Shown: positions 25,834 to 34,100 of the stretch, piece by piece
Layout of the letters: the number at the start of each line of letters is the position of its first letter
Numbering within the stretch: the first letter of the stretch is position 1
Assembly: GCA_024231905.1 (NCBI GenBank)
Contig: JAAEQC010000140.1
Span: forward strand, 1 to 64,000
Length of the DNA: 64,000 nucleotides
Direction of reading: 5' to 3'
Source: a bacterium
GTDB lineage: Bacteria; Krumholzibacteriota; Krumholzibacteriia; LZORAL124-64-63
Translations under genes and position numbers: made by a program
Notes under the pieces: generated by a model
Seen by the model: only the letters and a program-made list of their open reading frames with translations
Told to the model about the DNA's origin: nothing
Databases searched by the model: none

Positions 25834-27255
25834 TCAAGAAGGAGTTGATGGACGGGTGTCGATCCGGCGTTGATCAATCAGCCCCACCAAGCTAAAAGTC
25901 ACCAGACTAACCAACCACATGAAATACACCGGATGCGGAAACACCCTCCACCCATCCGGCGCCACCAACCACACCACCAGCGCCAACTTCGTCATCCCCA
26001 ACGTCCACACCGCCGAGCCGCGCCGGCAGGCCGCCGGCCACAGCATGGTCATCAGCACGATCAGCGTGTATGACGTGGTCAATGTCAGCGCGATCAGCAG
26101 CATCTTCAGGATCCCCACCACCGTCAACGCCAGCAGGAAGGTCACCACGCTCAGCACCAGCACCGTCACCCGGCAAAGGAGCTGCTCCCGCGCGGGGTTC
26201 AGGTCCGGCGCCAGGAACCGCTTGACCAGGTCGTTGGAAACCAGCGTTGCGCTACCCAGCAGCAGGGCCGAGGCCGTGCTCACGTCCGCCGCCCACAGTC
26301 CGGCCAGGATCAATCCCGCCACCGCCGGCTGCAGCCCCAGCACTACACGCGGCAGGGCCTCCGCAGCGACAATGCCCGGGTGCATGACGGCCGCCGCCAT
26401 GCCGATCACGGCGCTGATGAAACCCACCGGCGCAATGATGGCCGCGCCCAGCAGGTAGCCCCGGCCGGCGGTCTTCTCGTCCCGGGCCGCCAGACCCGGC
26501 TGAATCACCGACTGCGTGGAATGGGTCGTCGTGATCATGACGATGAACCAGGCCAGGATCAGTCCGCCGCCCACCGCCGCCGGATCGAAGCCCGGATGTT
26601 CGGCCGGCAACCGGGAGGCCAGCTCGCCGAGGCCGCCCAGCTCGCCCACCGTCAGCACCGCCCCCAGGCAGATTCCCACGTAGATGACGACCACGTTGAC
26701 CACGTTGGTCAGGCCCGCGGCCCAAAACCCGCCAATCAACGTGATACCGACGAACACTGCCGCCGATACCGCCATACCCGTCTGGAAGGAGAAGACCTCG
26801 GGCAGTAGCGAGGAGAGGATGGCGCCGCCCGCCACGTACTGCAGGGAAGTGATCACCACCTGGATGACCAGCTGGCCGAAGACGCCGAGCACACGGCCGC
26901 CGACGCCGTAGTGCCGTTCGAAGAGTTCAGGCAGGGTCGTCAGTTCCCAGCGGCGGAAGCGGCGCACCGCGAACAGTCCCATCACCGCGGCGCCGGCCGC
27001 CCAGGCGGCGTTGTACCAGCCCGCCGAGATGCCCACGGCGTAGGCCCGCTCGGCGACGCCGATGGTCGAAGCGCCGCCCACCGCGAGACCTGCCAGCAGC
27101 GAGGCCACCACCACCGTGGGCAGCCCGCGGCCGGCCAGCAGGTAGTTCACCATGCCGCCGCCCCCGCGGGCGGTCAGGCGCCGGGCCCACCAGGTGGCGG
27201 CGAACAGGGCGACCAGGTAGAAGACGACGATCAGCAGGGGCACCAGGTTGGTCAT
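25834..27255 (-). CDS. sodium:solute symporter (SSS family)
   Basis: 473 aa with about 13 hydrophobic segments and SSS-family features (GAGMVNYLLAGR-like region, WAADVSTASALLLGSATL, a short C-terminus). It starts at ATG 27255 and lies 3 bp after the acyl-CoA synthetase gene, as the last gene of the minus-strand class I operon (31436 down to 25834). Members move amino acids, sugars, pantothenate or monocarboxylates with Na+. Here uptake of benzoate or another aromatic or organic acid is a reasonable guess from context only. Confidence 0.85.
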   Translation of the reverse strand: MTNLVPLLIVVFYLVALFAATWWARRLTARGGGGMVNYLLAGRGLPTVVVASLLAGLAVGGASTIGVAERAYAVGISAGWYNAAWAAGAAVMGLFAVRRFRRWELTTLPELFERHYGVGGRVLGVFGQLVIQVVITSLQYVAGGAILSSLLPEVFSFQTGMAVSAAVFVGITLIGGFWAAGLTNVVNVVVIYVGICLGAVLTVGELGGLGELASRLPAEHPGFDPAAVGGGLILAWFIVMITTTHSTQSVIQPGLAARDEKTAGRGYLLGAAIIAPVGFISAVIGMAAAVMHPGIVAAEALPRVVLGLQPAVAGLILAGLWAADVSTASALLLGSATLVSNDLVKRFLAPDLNPAREQLLCRVTVLVLSVVTFLLALTVVGILKMLLIALTLTTSYTLIVLMTMLWPAACRRGSAVWTLGMTKLALVVWLVAPDGWRVFPHPVYFMWLVSLVTFSLVGLIDQRRIDTRPSTPS

Positions 27256-27258
27256 GGC

Positions 27259-29337
27259 CTAGCTGATCCTCAGCCGAACGTCCACCGCCGTGGGGTCCTG
27301 CCCGGCCGGATAGGCGAAGATCGGGTTGAGATCCATCTCGGCGATGTCCGGGAAGTCGCCGGCCAGCAGAGACACGCGGATCAGCAGATCCTCCAGGGCA
27401 TCCAGATCTGCGCCTGGCTGTCCTCGCAACCCCTCCAGCACCGGGTAGCCCTTGATCGACCGCATGAGTTCTCGGGCCTCGGGCCGGCTCAGGGGCGCGA
27501 CCGCCGCGCCCACGTCCTTGAGAACTTCCACGAAGATGCCGCCCAGTCCGAACATGACCAGGCTGCCCAGACCAGGGGAGGCTTTGGCGCCCAGGATCAA
27601 CTCCTGGCCCGGTGACTTCTGTTCCATGAGCAGGTAGGACACGTCAGGACCGGCGATGGCCGCGTGCATGGCCGCGAAGGCCTCCTGCAGCGCCGCCATG
27701 TCCGCCAGGTTCAGGACCACGCCGCCGGCGTCGGACTTGTGGACGACTTCGGCCGCATCCACCTTCAACACGCAAGGGAAACCAACCTTCTTCGCGGCGG
27801 TTTCCAGGTCGTCCGCACCCGCCACGACGGCCATCCGCGGCACGGACACGCCATAGGCCGCGAGCAGGTCGAAGGCCTCCGCCTGGGGCAGGTAGGTGTC
27901 GCGGCCGCGGTACCGGGCCACGATGGTCTCGGCGGCGTCCCGGTTGACGTCCAGATCAGGCACGTCCTCTCGCGGCCGCTCGCGTAAAAGGGCGTAGCGG
28001 TTCAGGGCGGCCAGGGCGCGGGCCCCGTCCTCGGCAAACTCGTAGACCGGCAGGTCGGCCGCCCGCAGATTCTCGATCAGGCGGTAGTTCTCGCTGAAGG
28101 TCTCGACCACCACCACCACCGGCTTGTCCGAACCCTCGGTGGCCTCCTTGATGCGCATGGCGATGGCGTCGATATCAGTGAACGGCGCGGTGACGAAGAA
28201 GACCATCACCATGTCGGTGTCCGCCTCGGCCAACAAGGTGCTCACGGCGGCGTGGTAGTGGTTGTGGTCGGCCGTGGCCACCACGTCCACAGGGTTGCCC
28301 AGGCTGGCCTCCGCGAAGAGGGCCTCCTTCAGCTTCGCCGTGCCCGCGTCCGACCACTTGGCCAGTTCCAGCCCCTGGTTCACCGACTCGTCCACCGCCT
28401 GGATGCCCGGTCCGCCGGTATTGGTGATGATGCCGATGCGATTCCCAGGAGGTGCGTCCTGGGTCGACATGGCGATGGCCGCCTTGATCATCTCGTGGGT
28501 ATCGGTGAACTGCACGACGCCGGCCTGACGGTACATGGCCTCGGCCATGGTCACCTGATCGACCAAGGCACCGGTGTGGGACGAGACCGCCAGCGAACCC
28601 TCGCTGGTGCGGCCGGCCTTGATGGCCAGGATGGGCTTGTGGGGCGTGATCGCGGCGGCTGCTTCCAGGAAGGCCCGCGGGTCCTTGAAGCTCTCGGTCT
28701 GCATCATGATGACGCGCGTGCCTTCGTCCTGGCCGTAGTAGGCGAGGATCTCGGGCATGGTCAGGTCGCACTCGTTGCCGTAGCTGCAGTACATGCGGTG
28801 GCCGAGTCCCACGTTGTGCAGGTGCAGCTTGAGCATCTCGCCCATCCCTCCGCCCTGGGCGATGATCGAGATGTTGCCCGGCTTCTGCGGGACGAACGTG
28901 AAGTTGGCGTACACCGACACCTCGGGGTCGGCGTTCTGGATGCCTTGGCTGTTGGGACCGAAGACGCGGATGCCGTGCTCGTGCGCGGTGGCCACCATCT
29001 CGCGTTCGAGTTCCTCGCCCTCGGGGCCCACTTCCTTGAAGCCCGCCGAGTGGACGATGGCGAACTTCACACCCTTCCGGCCGCATTCCTCCAGCACGCC
29101 CGGCACGAAGGTGTTGCGGATGGAGATGTTCACCAGGTCCACGTCGCAGGGCACGTCCAGGATCGACTTGTAGGCCTGCATGCTGCGGATCACGCCGCCC
29201 TTGGGATTGACCGGAAAGACCGGGCCCTTGAATCCGTACCGGGTGAGGTTGCGCACGACGATGTGGCCGATGGAGTAGGGGTTCGCCGAGGCGCCGATCA
29301 CGCCGACGGCGCGCGGCCTGAAGAGTCCGTCCAGCAT
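27259..29337 (-). CDS. ADP-forming acyl-CoA synthetase (fused alpha-beta)
   Basis: 692 aa, acetate-CoA ligase (ADP-forming)-type enzyme. CoA-binding Rossmann domain at ~5-135 (VGVIGASANPYSIGH), succinyl-CoA-ligase-like domains at ~150-460 with the phosphohistidine loop SSHTGALVDQ, and an ATP-grasp domain at ~475-690 (VLKVDAAEVVHKSDAGGV, LILGAKASPGLG). Such enzymes interconvert acyl-CoA + ADP + Pi and acid + ATP + CoA, so they can activate an acid cheaply or recover ATP from acyl-CoA. It is encoded 32 bp after an activase gene in the class I operon. Either benzoate activation at the cost of only one phosphate bond, or ATP recovery from acetyl-CoA or another acyl-CoA, would help pay for an ATP-dependent reductase. 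Confidence 0.9.
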   Translation of the reverse strand: MLDGLFRPRAVGVIGASANPYSIGHIVVRNLTRYGFKGPVFPVNPKGGVIRSMQAYKSILDVPCDVDLVNISIRNTFVPGVLEECGRKGVKFAIVHSAGFKEVGPEGEELEREMVATAHEHGIRVFGPNSQGIQNADPEVSVYANFTFVPQKPGNISIIAQGGGMGEMLKLHLHNVGLGHRMYCSYGNECDLTMPEILAYYGQDEGTRVIMMQTESFKDPRAFLEAAAAITPHKPILAIKAGRTSEGSLAVSSHTGALVDQVTMAEAMYRQAGVVQFTDTHEMIKAAIAMSTQDAPPGNRIGIITNTGGPGIQAVDESVNQGLELAKWSDAGTAKLKEALFAEASLGNPVDVVATADHNHYHAAVSTLLAEADTDMVMVFFVTAPFTDIDAIAMRIKEATEGSDKPVVVVVETFSENYRLIENLRAADLPVYEFAEDGARALAALNRYALLRERPREDVPDLDVNRDAAETIVARYRGRDTYLPQAEAFDLLAAYGVSVPRMAVVAGADDLETAAKKVGFPCVLKVDAAEVVHKSDAGGVVLNLADMAALQEAFAAMHAAIAGPDVSYLLMEQKSPGQELILGAKASPGLGSLVMFGLGGIFVEVLKDVGAAVAPLSRPEARELMRSIKGYPVLEGLRGQPGADLDALEDLLIRVSLLAGDFPDIAEMDLNPIFAYPAGQDPTAVDVRLRIS

Positions 29338-29369
29338 CCTGTTCCCTTTCGCTTGGTCCCCTGTTCGTC

Positions 29370-30146
29370 TCAGTCGCCCGCCGCCCGTCGGGCGGTCAGG
29401 GCGGCTCCCAGCGCACCGGTGAACTGCGGGGCCTCCGGCACGATCACCGGGCGTCCCAGATGTTCGGCGAGGATCTCGACGATGGTCGGGTTGTGGGCGA
29501 TCACGCCCCCCGTGGCCACGACCTCGCCCTCGAGCGGATCCATCTCCACGATGCGGTCGACCACCGAGATGAAGGCGCCGCGCACGATGCTCTCCACAGC
29601 GGCGCCCCGGCGTAGGTGCGACAGGATCTCGGTCTTGGTGAAGACGGTGCAGAAGCTGCCCAGACGCACCGGTTCGTCGGCGGCGGCCGCCAGCCCGTCC
29701 AATTGCTCAACGGTCAGTCCGAGGCGCAGGGCGATCTCCTCGATGAAGGCCCCGGTGCCGGCGGCGCACTTGCGGTTCATCTTGAATTCCCGACGCCGGC
29801 CGGCGTCGTCCATGTGAATGACCTTGTTGTCCTGGCCACCGATGTCGATGATCGAGATCCGCCGGCCCACCTCGTGGAAGCAGCCGGTGCCGTGGCAATG
29901 GATCTCGGTGCGGGTCTCGTCAGCGAAGGCGACGTTGTCGCGGCCATAGCCGGTGGCAACCGTCAGGGCAGGGCCGCCTTCGCGACCGGCGCTGCGGACC
30001 GCCTCGTCCAGGCAGGTGGCGGCGGTGCCGGCGTAGTCCACGCCCGAGGGCCGTAGCGTGCGAGCCAGCACCTCGCCAATATCGTCGAGCAGGACCAGCT
30101 TCGTGGCCGAGGCTCCGATGTCCACTCCACAGTAGAAGGTGCTCAT
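29370..30146 (-). CDS. BcrA/HgdC-type ATPase (activase) subunit of class I benzoyl-CoA reductase
   Basis: 258 aa from ATG 30146 (GAGGAGCAC upstream), with textbook activase motifs: GVDIGASATKLV, IDIGGQDNK, and the cluster cysteines Cys127 (RKCAAGTGAF) and Cys166 (GSFCTVF), followed by VVATGGVIAHNP. Two activase chains hold one [4Fe-4S] cluster between them and use ATP to drive electrons into the reductase module. It lies 45 bp downstream of the Cys-containing reductase subunit gene. Together with 21299-24482 on the other strand it makes up the four subunit types of a BcrABCD/BzdNOPQ enzyme. The length is near BzdP/BzdQ/BcrD and shorter than BcrA. Confidence 0.88.
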   Translation of the reverse strand: MSTFYCGVDIGASATKLVLLDDIGEVLARTLRPSGVDYAGTAATCLDEAVRSAGREGGPALTVATGYGRDNVAFADETRTEIHCHGTGCFHEVGRRISIIDIGGQDNKVIHMDDAGRRREFKMNRKCAAGTGAFIEEIALRLGLTVEQLDGLAAAADEPVRLGSFCTVFTKTEILSHLRRGAAVESIVRGAFISVVDRIVEMDPLEGEVVATGGVIAHNPTIVEILAEHLGRPVIVPEAPQFTGALGAALTARRAAGD

Positions 30147-30191
30147 GTGCTCCTCATGGTTGCGTTCCTGTACACCTCACGGCTGCATATT

Positions 30192-31436
30192 TCATGGCTG
30201 TTCATGCAACTGCTCGATCAGCGCCTCGAACTGGGTGCGGGCCTGCTCCTCGGAGTAGAGCCGCAGATCGTTCAGGTCGCCGTTGATCGTCACGTAGGGT
30301 ACGTCCGTGGTCCGGGTCAGCCGCTGGGGCATGCCGTAGCGGCAGTTGGAGTTGTTGGGGCAGGTCTTGGCATCGTGGTAGATGATGCCGTCGATGTCGT
30401 AGCTCGCGAACATGTCCGCGAGGTAGCGTTCCTTGAAGTCTTCGCTGCGGACGATGAACAGCTCGGTGTACGAGCGGGCCATGCCCTCGAAGGGGTCGTC
30501 GCTGCCCAGGGGCTCGAAGATCCAGCTGTTGCAGTAGGTGGACGCCACCACGCAGGCCTGCTGACCGGAGAACAGCAGGGCGTGGTCCCGCAGCTTGCCC
30601 CAGACGGGCATGCCTTCCCAGTAGAAGCGGTGCTTCTCGCCGTCCACGGCGGCCACGCCGTCGGCGTTGCGCTGTTCGAGCTCCTGGATGAGGACCTCGT
30701 AGTAATGCTCGGCCTCGGGCAGGCCCCTTAAAACCACGGCCGGGCCCATGTGGATCGTGCCGTCGAAGAAGGTCAGCGGACTGGGCCGGTGAGTGGCCGA
30801 CCCCAGCACCTGTTTCCACAGCATCGTGCACCGGTAGGACGAGGCGACGACTTCCTTGAGGCGGTCGAGGTCGAAGGCCCGGCCCGAGATATCCTCCAGG
30901 GTGGGGATCAGCGCCTTGTGCTGGGCGATCAACCCGTCCAGGTGGTCCCGGGACAGGTCGCCCAGGCCGCGCGGGGTGTCGATGCCGATCAGGGGCACGT
31001 CCCATTCGCGCTCGTAGAAGGCGAGCCAGTCCTTCACGTCGCGGCACTGGTTTGTGTTGTAGACCAGGACGTCGGCCCGGGGGACGCCCGCCATGCCGAA
31101 CGCCTGCTTGAGGGGCGTTTCGCCCTTGAGATAGGAGCCCACGTCGCTGGTCAGGTAGGAGCAGATGTCCGGCGAGTAGCCCCGGGCGTTGGCGGCGGGG
31201 ATCAGGTCCTGCGCCATGCGGGACGAGCCCAGCACCGCCCCGTGGTTCTCGGGAAAGTAGACCAGGAAGCCGAAGGAGCGCAGTAACTCGGCCGGCCCCA
31301 CGCTGGTGCACCAGGCGATCTTGCGGTTCCCGGTGCGGGCCGCCTCGTCGAGTTCCTGGAAGTAGGCCCCCATGAGTTTCCGCATCAGGCCGGTGGCCTG
31401 GATCTTCTTGATGGCCTTGCTGTCTCGCTCACCCAT
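30192..31436 (-). CDS. class I benzoyl-CoA reductase subunit (BcrB/BcrC, HgdB family), cysteine-containing
   Basis: 414 aa from ATG 31436 after GGGAGG. 2-hydroxyacyl-CoA dehydratase/benzoyl-CoA reductase family: IAWCTSVGPAELL, VYFPENHGAVLG, DICSYLTSDVG (Cys92), VYNTNQCRDVKDW (Cys131), FYWEGMPVWGKL and HDAKTCPNNSNCRYG (Cys359). These three positions correspond to the [4Fe-4S] ligands of the family. It would bind the cluster that donates electrons to the benzoyl-CoA ring. It is the first gene of the minus-strand operon reductase subunit - activase - acyl-CoA synthetase - symporter. A 2-hydroxyacyl-CoA dehydratase role is possible, but the surrounding dearomatisation genes argue for benzoyl-CoA reductase. 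Confidence 0.88.
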   Translation of the reverse strand: MGERDSKAIKKIQATGLMRKLMGAYFQELDEAARTGNRKIAWCTSVGPAELLRSFGFLVYFPENHGAVLGSSRMAQDLIPAANARGYSPDICSYLTSDVGSYLKGETPLKQAFGMAGVPRADVLVYNTNQCRDVKDWLAFYEREWDVPLIGIDTPRGLGDLSRDHLDGLIAQHKALIPTLEDISGRAFDLDRLKEVVASSYRCTMLWKQVLGSATHRPSPLTFFDGTIHMGPAVVLRGLPEAEHYYEVLIQELEQRNADGVAAVDGEKHRFYWEGMPVWGKLRDHALLFSGQQACVVASTYCNSWIFEPLGSDDPFEGMARSYTELFIVRSEDFKERYLADMFASYDIDGIIYHDAKTCPNNSNCRYGMPQRLTRTTDVPYVTINGDLNDLRLYSEEQARTQFEALIEQLHEQP

Positions 31437-31673
31437 GTCGGTGCCTCCCTGATTGAAGCTATCTCCCACCATACCACTACAAGGGTCGGATTTTCAGGGG
31501 GAACCTGTCGGGCGTGCCGCGGACGGTAACGGGCGAGCGGACGCGGGTCCCCGGGGACCTTGCCGGGTCGTTTGTTTCGTGGCCCGCGCAGCGGCGCTCG
31601 GCGAGGGAATCGGCGGGACACTCATTAGATTCATAACTCAAAAGAAATAAAGAGGTTTATGGCAGTTTGGCTC

Positions 31674-31702
31674 TTGCTGTATACGCCATATTTTCGTGTA
31701 AT
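31674..31702 (+). promoter_or_regulatory. possible promoter in an AT-rich patch
   Basis: TTGCTG (31674-31679), 17-bp spacer and TGTAAT (31697-31702), in a locally AT-rich stretch (31621-31710) unlike the rest of the window, followed by GGAGGT and the ATG at 31742. The 683-bp gap 31437-32119 otherwise holds only the small gene at 31742 and the promoter of the next gene. Confidence 0.35.
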
Positions 31703-31741
31703 GTATGCACCTCCCAGCAACACCGAGGTTGGAGGTGCTCC

Positions 31742-31990
31742 ATGCGCGCCGTGCCCTATGAATCCGATCGCTCCGCCGCCCGTGTCGACCGCTCTCTTCG
31801 CCGGTCACTCGCCGTCCTGGACGAAGCCCACCTGTACTCCGTCCTCTGGTTCGGCGGAGTAATACGACGCAGGCTCTTCCGCGAGTTCGGCTACTCGTCG
31901 ATCCACAAATACGCCACCGATCACGGCGAACGCGAACCCGGCTCCGGCGGTTGCGAGGTCCATTGGCCACGCAGATCCTTGATCAGTTGA
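31742..31990 (+). pseudogene. short hypothetical gene, probable N-terminal fragment of an HNH-endonuclease-family protein
   Basis: 82 codons from an ATG preceded by GGTTGGAGGTGCTCC. The visible product contains LRRSLAVLDEAHLYSVLW and RRRLFREFGYSSIHKYATDH. This phrase resembles the helical N-terminal region of bacterial HNH-endonuclease proteins (…RRRLYLExGYxSMxxYxxxxLG…). Those proteins run to 200-400 aa and end in an HNH motif; here the frame turns into unrelated sequence and stops. I therefore read it as a decayed fragment. A genuine small protein cannot be excluded, since start site and ribosome site look good. Confidence 0.45.
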
Positions 31991-32015
31991 AATTTTCAGG
32001 TCAAGATGAGACAAT
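31987..32015 (+). promoter_or_regulatory. possible promoter of the dehydrogenase/hydratase-thiolase operon
   Basis: TTGAAA (31987-31992), 17-bp spacer, GACAAT (32010-32015), about 105 bp before the ATG at 32120. No TCGAAC/GTTCGA inverted repeat follows it. Confidence 0.35.
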
Positions 32016-32119
32016 ATCCTCCTGTCCCGGTCGGAAATTCAGCTATCGCCCTCCCCTCCGGTGCCGGCACAGATGGACCCTGGCCTCTCTTCATCCCCAG
32101 CCGTCGCAAGGAGAACGTC

Positions 32120-34087
32120 ATGATCGTGGGCGTAATCGGTTCTGGTGCCATAGGCCCCGACCTGGCGTATGGATTCGCCTCCGCCCTGGCGGGCGCGCCG
32201 AACGCGAAGGTCTACCTGCACGACATCGACCAGTCCGCCCTGGACGCGGGGGGAGAGCGCATCCGCGGTTACGTGGCCAAGGGCGTGGCGCGGGGCAAGC
32301 TGAATCCCAAGAAGGCCGCCGCCGTCACAGAGATTCTTCTGCCCACGCTGCAGCTGACCGACCTGGCCGACTGCGACTACGTCCTGGAGGCGGCCACTGA
32401 GGATCTGGAGATCAAGAAGGTCATCCTGGCCGGCCTTGAGGAGGTCATCGGGAAGGATTGCCTCGTGGGTTTCGCCACCAGCGGTCTGCCGCGGGCCCGG
32501 ATCGCCGCGAGCGCCGAGCATCCGGACCGCTGCTTCGTCAACCATCCGTTCTTCCCGGCCTGGCGGGCCTTGCCCATGGAAGTGGTGCTGTCGCCGGACG
32601 CGGATCTGAGCGAACGGATGCTGTCCACCCTGCGCCGCCTGGGCAAGGTCCCTATCGAGACGGCGGACGTGCCCTGCTTCGCCGCCGACGACATCTTCTG
32701 CAACTACTGCGCCGAGGCGGCGAGGATCCACGTGGAAGGTCTGGCCACACCGGCGCAGGTGGACCGGATCGTCAACGAGGCCATCGGTGGCGGCGGCCCC
32801 TTCAACGTCATGGACCTCACGCGCGGCAATCTGCTGAACGTCAAGTGCCTGAAACTGATGGAAGATGCGGAGACCGGGTCGCCCTGGTTCGCTCCGCCGG
32901 CTGTCTTCTCCGAACAGGCCAATACGCCCTGGCTCGACCCGAACGATCCCGGTGAAACGGCCTTCAACCAGGAGACAGGACGGCAGGTCCTGGACCGCAT
33001 CCTGGCCGTGCTGCTGGGGCGCACCTACTTCGTGGCCGACAACGGGATCTGTGACCCGGCGGACCTGAACTGGCTCACCCGCAACGCGTTGGGATTCGCG
33101 GAGGGGTTGCTGGACCTGGCCGAGAACTTGGGCGCCGCCCGTGTGCGCGAGGTGTGCGTCGCCTACGCAGCCGACAATCCCGGCTTCGAGGTGCCGCCGA
33201 GCGTAGCCGCCGGGAACCTGCTGGATTTCCGGCGCAACGTGAAGGTTGAGCGGTCCGGGGAGCTGGCCGTGGTCAGCGTCCACCGGCCCGAGGTGCTGAA
33301 CGCCTTGAACGAGCGCACCATGAACGAGCTGAGTGCGGTATTCGCGGAGCTGGGCGCCGACGACGCGGTCCAGGGCGTGGTCCTGACCAGCTACGGCGGT
33401 TCCCTGGCCGGTGCGGACATCAACGAACTGGCCGCCCTGAAGACTCCCCAGGAAGCAGCGGACAAGTGCCGGCACGGCCACGCCGTGCTCAGGGAGATCG
33501 AGAACTTCGCCAAGCCGGTGGTGGCGGCGGTGAACGGACCGGTCCTGGGGGGCGGCTCGGAACTGGCCATGGCCTGCCACGCCCGGGTAGTGGGGCGCGG
33601 CCTGGTCTGGGGCCAGCCTGAGGTCAATCTGGGCATCATTCCCGGCTACGGCGGGACGCAGCGCCTGCCCCGGCTGGTGGGCGTCGAGCGCGCCGCCGAG
33701 GTCCTGCGCACGGGCCGCACGGTGACCGCGGCGGAAGCCTGCGACTGGGGGTGGGCCGTGGACGAACCGGCGGCCGATCCGGTGGCGGCGGCCAGGACCC
33801 TGCTGCAGGCGGTAGTGACCGGCGAGCGGGATATCGCGCGGCTCGACCCTGCGCCCATGCCGGTACCCGACACGCTGCCGGAAGTGGCCATCGGCCACCG
33901 ATCCCTGGTCATCGACCGGATCCTGACCGACGTGGTCTTCGCGGGCCTGACCCGGGAACTCGACGCGGGCCTGGAAGCCGAAGCCGAGGCGTTCGCTCGT
34001 TGCCGCCGCACCGTGGACTACGGCATCGGCATGACCAACTTCATCCAGAACGGCCCCAGGATTCCTGCGGTCTTCATGAACGAATGA
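32120..34087 (+). CDS. fused 3-hydroxyacyl-CoA dehydrogenase / enoyl-CoA hydratase (dehydrogenase first)
   Basis: 655 aa; start at ATG 32120 (AAGGAGAACGTC). Residues 1-~385 are a 3-hydroxyacyl-CoA dehydrogenase: GVIGSGAIGPDLAYGF (NAD site), VNHPFFPAW (catalytic His region), then two helical C-terminal domains. Residues ~405-655 are a crotonase domain: GSLAGADINEL (oxyanion), GGGSELAMACHARVVG and GQPEVNLGIIPGYGGTQRLP (both catalytic Glu residues). The order is the reverse of FadB/FadJ (hydratase first) and matches archaeal-type crotonyl-CoA hydratase/3-hydroxybutyryl-CoA dehydrogenase fusions. By position it converts crotonyl-CoA from the glutaryl-CoA dehydrogenase to acetoacetyl-CoA, and it may also oxidise 3-hydroxypimeloyl-CoA. 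A thiolase gene follows after 13 bp. Confidence 0.9.
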   Translation: MIVGVIGSGAIGPDLAYGFASALAGAPNAKVYLHDIDQSALDAGGERIRGYVAKGVARGKLNPKKAAAVTEILLPTLQLTDLADCDYVLEAATEDLEIKKVILAGLEEVIGKDCLVGFATSGLPRARIAASAEHPDRCFVNHPFFPAWRALPMEVVLSPDADLSERMLSTLRRLGKVPIETADVPCFAADDIFCNYCAEAARIHVEGLATPAQVDRIVNEAIGGGGPFNVMDLTRGNLLNVKCLKLMEDAETGSPWFAPPAVFSEQANTPWLDPNDPGETAFNQETGRQVLDRILAVLLGRTYFVADNGICDPADLNWLTRNALGFAEGLLDLAENLGAARVREVCVAYAADNPGFEVPPSVAAGNLLDFRRNVKVERSGELAVVSVHRPEVLNALNERTMNELSAVFAELGADDAVQGVVLTSYGGSLAGADINELAALKTPQEAADKCRHGHAVLREIENFAKPVVAAVNGPVLGGGSELAMACHARVVGRGLVWGQPEVNLGIIPGYGGTQRLPRLVGVERAAEVLRTGRTVTAAEACDWGWAVDEPAADPVAAARTLLQAVVTGERDIARLDPAPMPVPDTLPEVAIGHRSLVIDRILTDVVFAGLTRELDAGLEAEAEAFARCRRTVDYGIGMTNFIQNGPRIPAVFMNE

Positions 34088-34100
34088 GCGGGAGACGACC

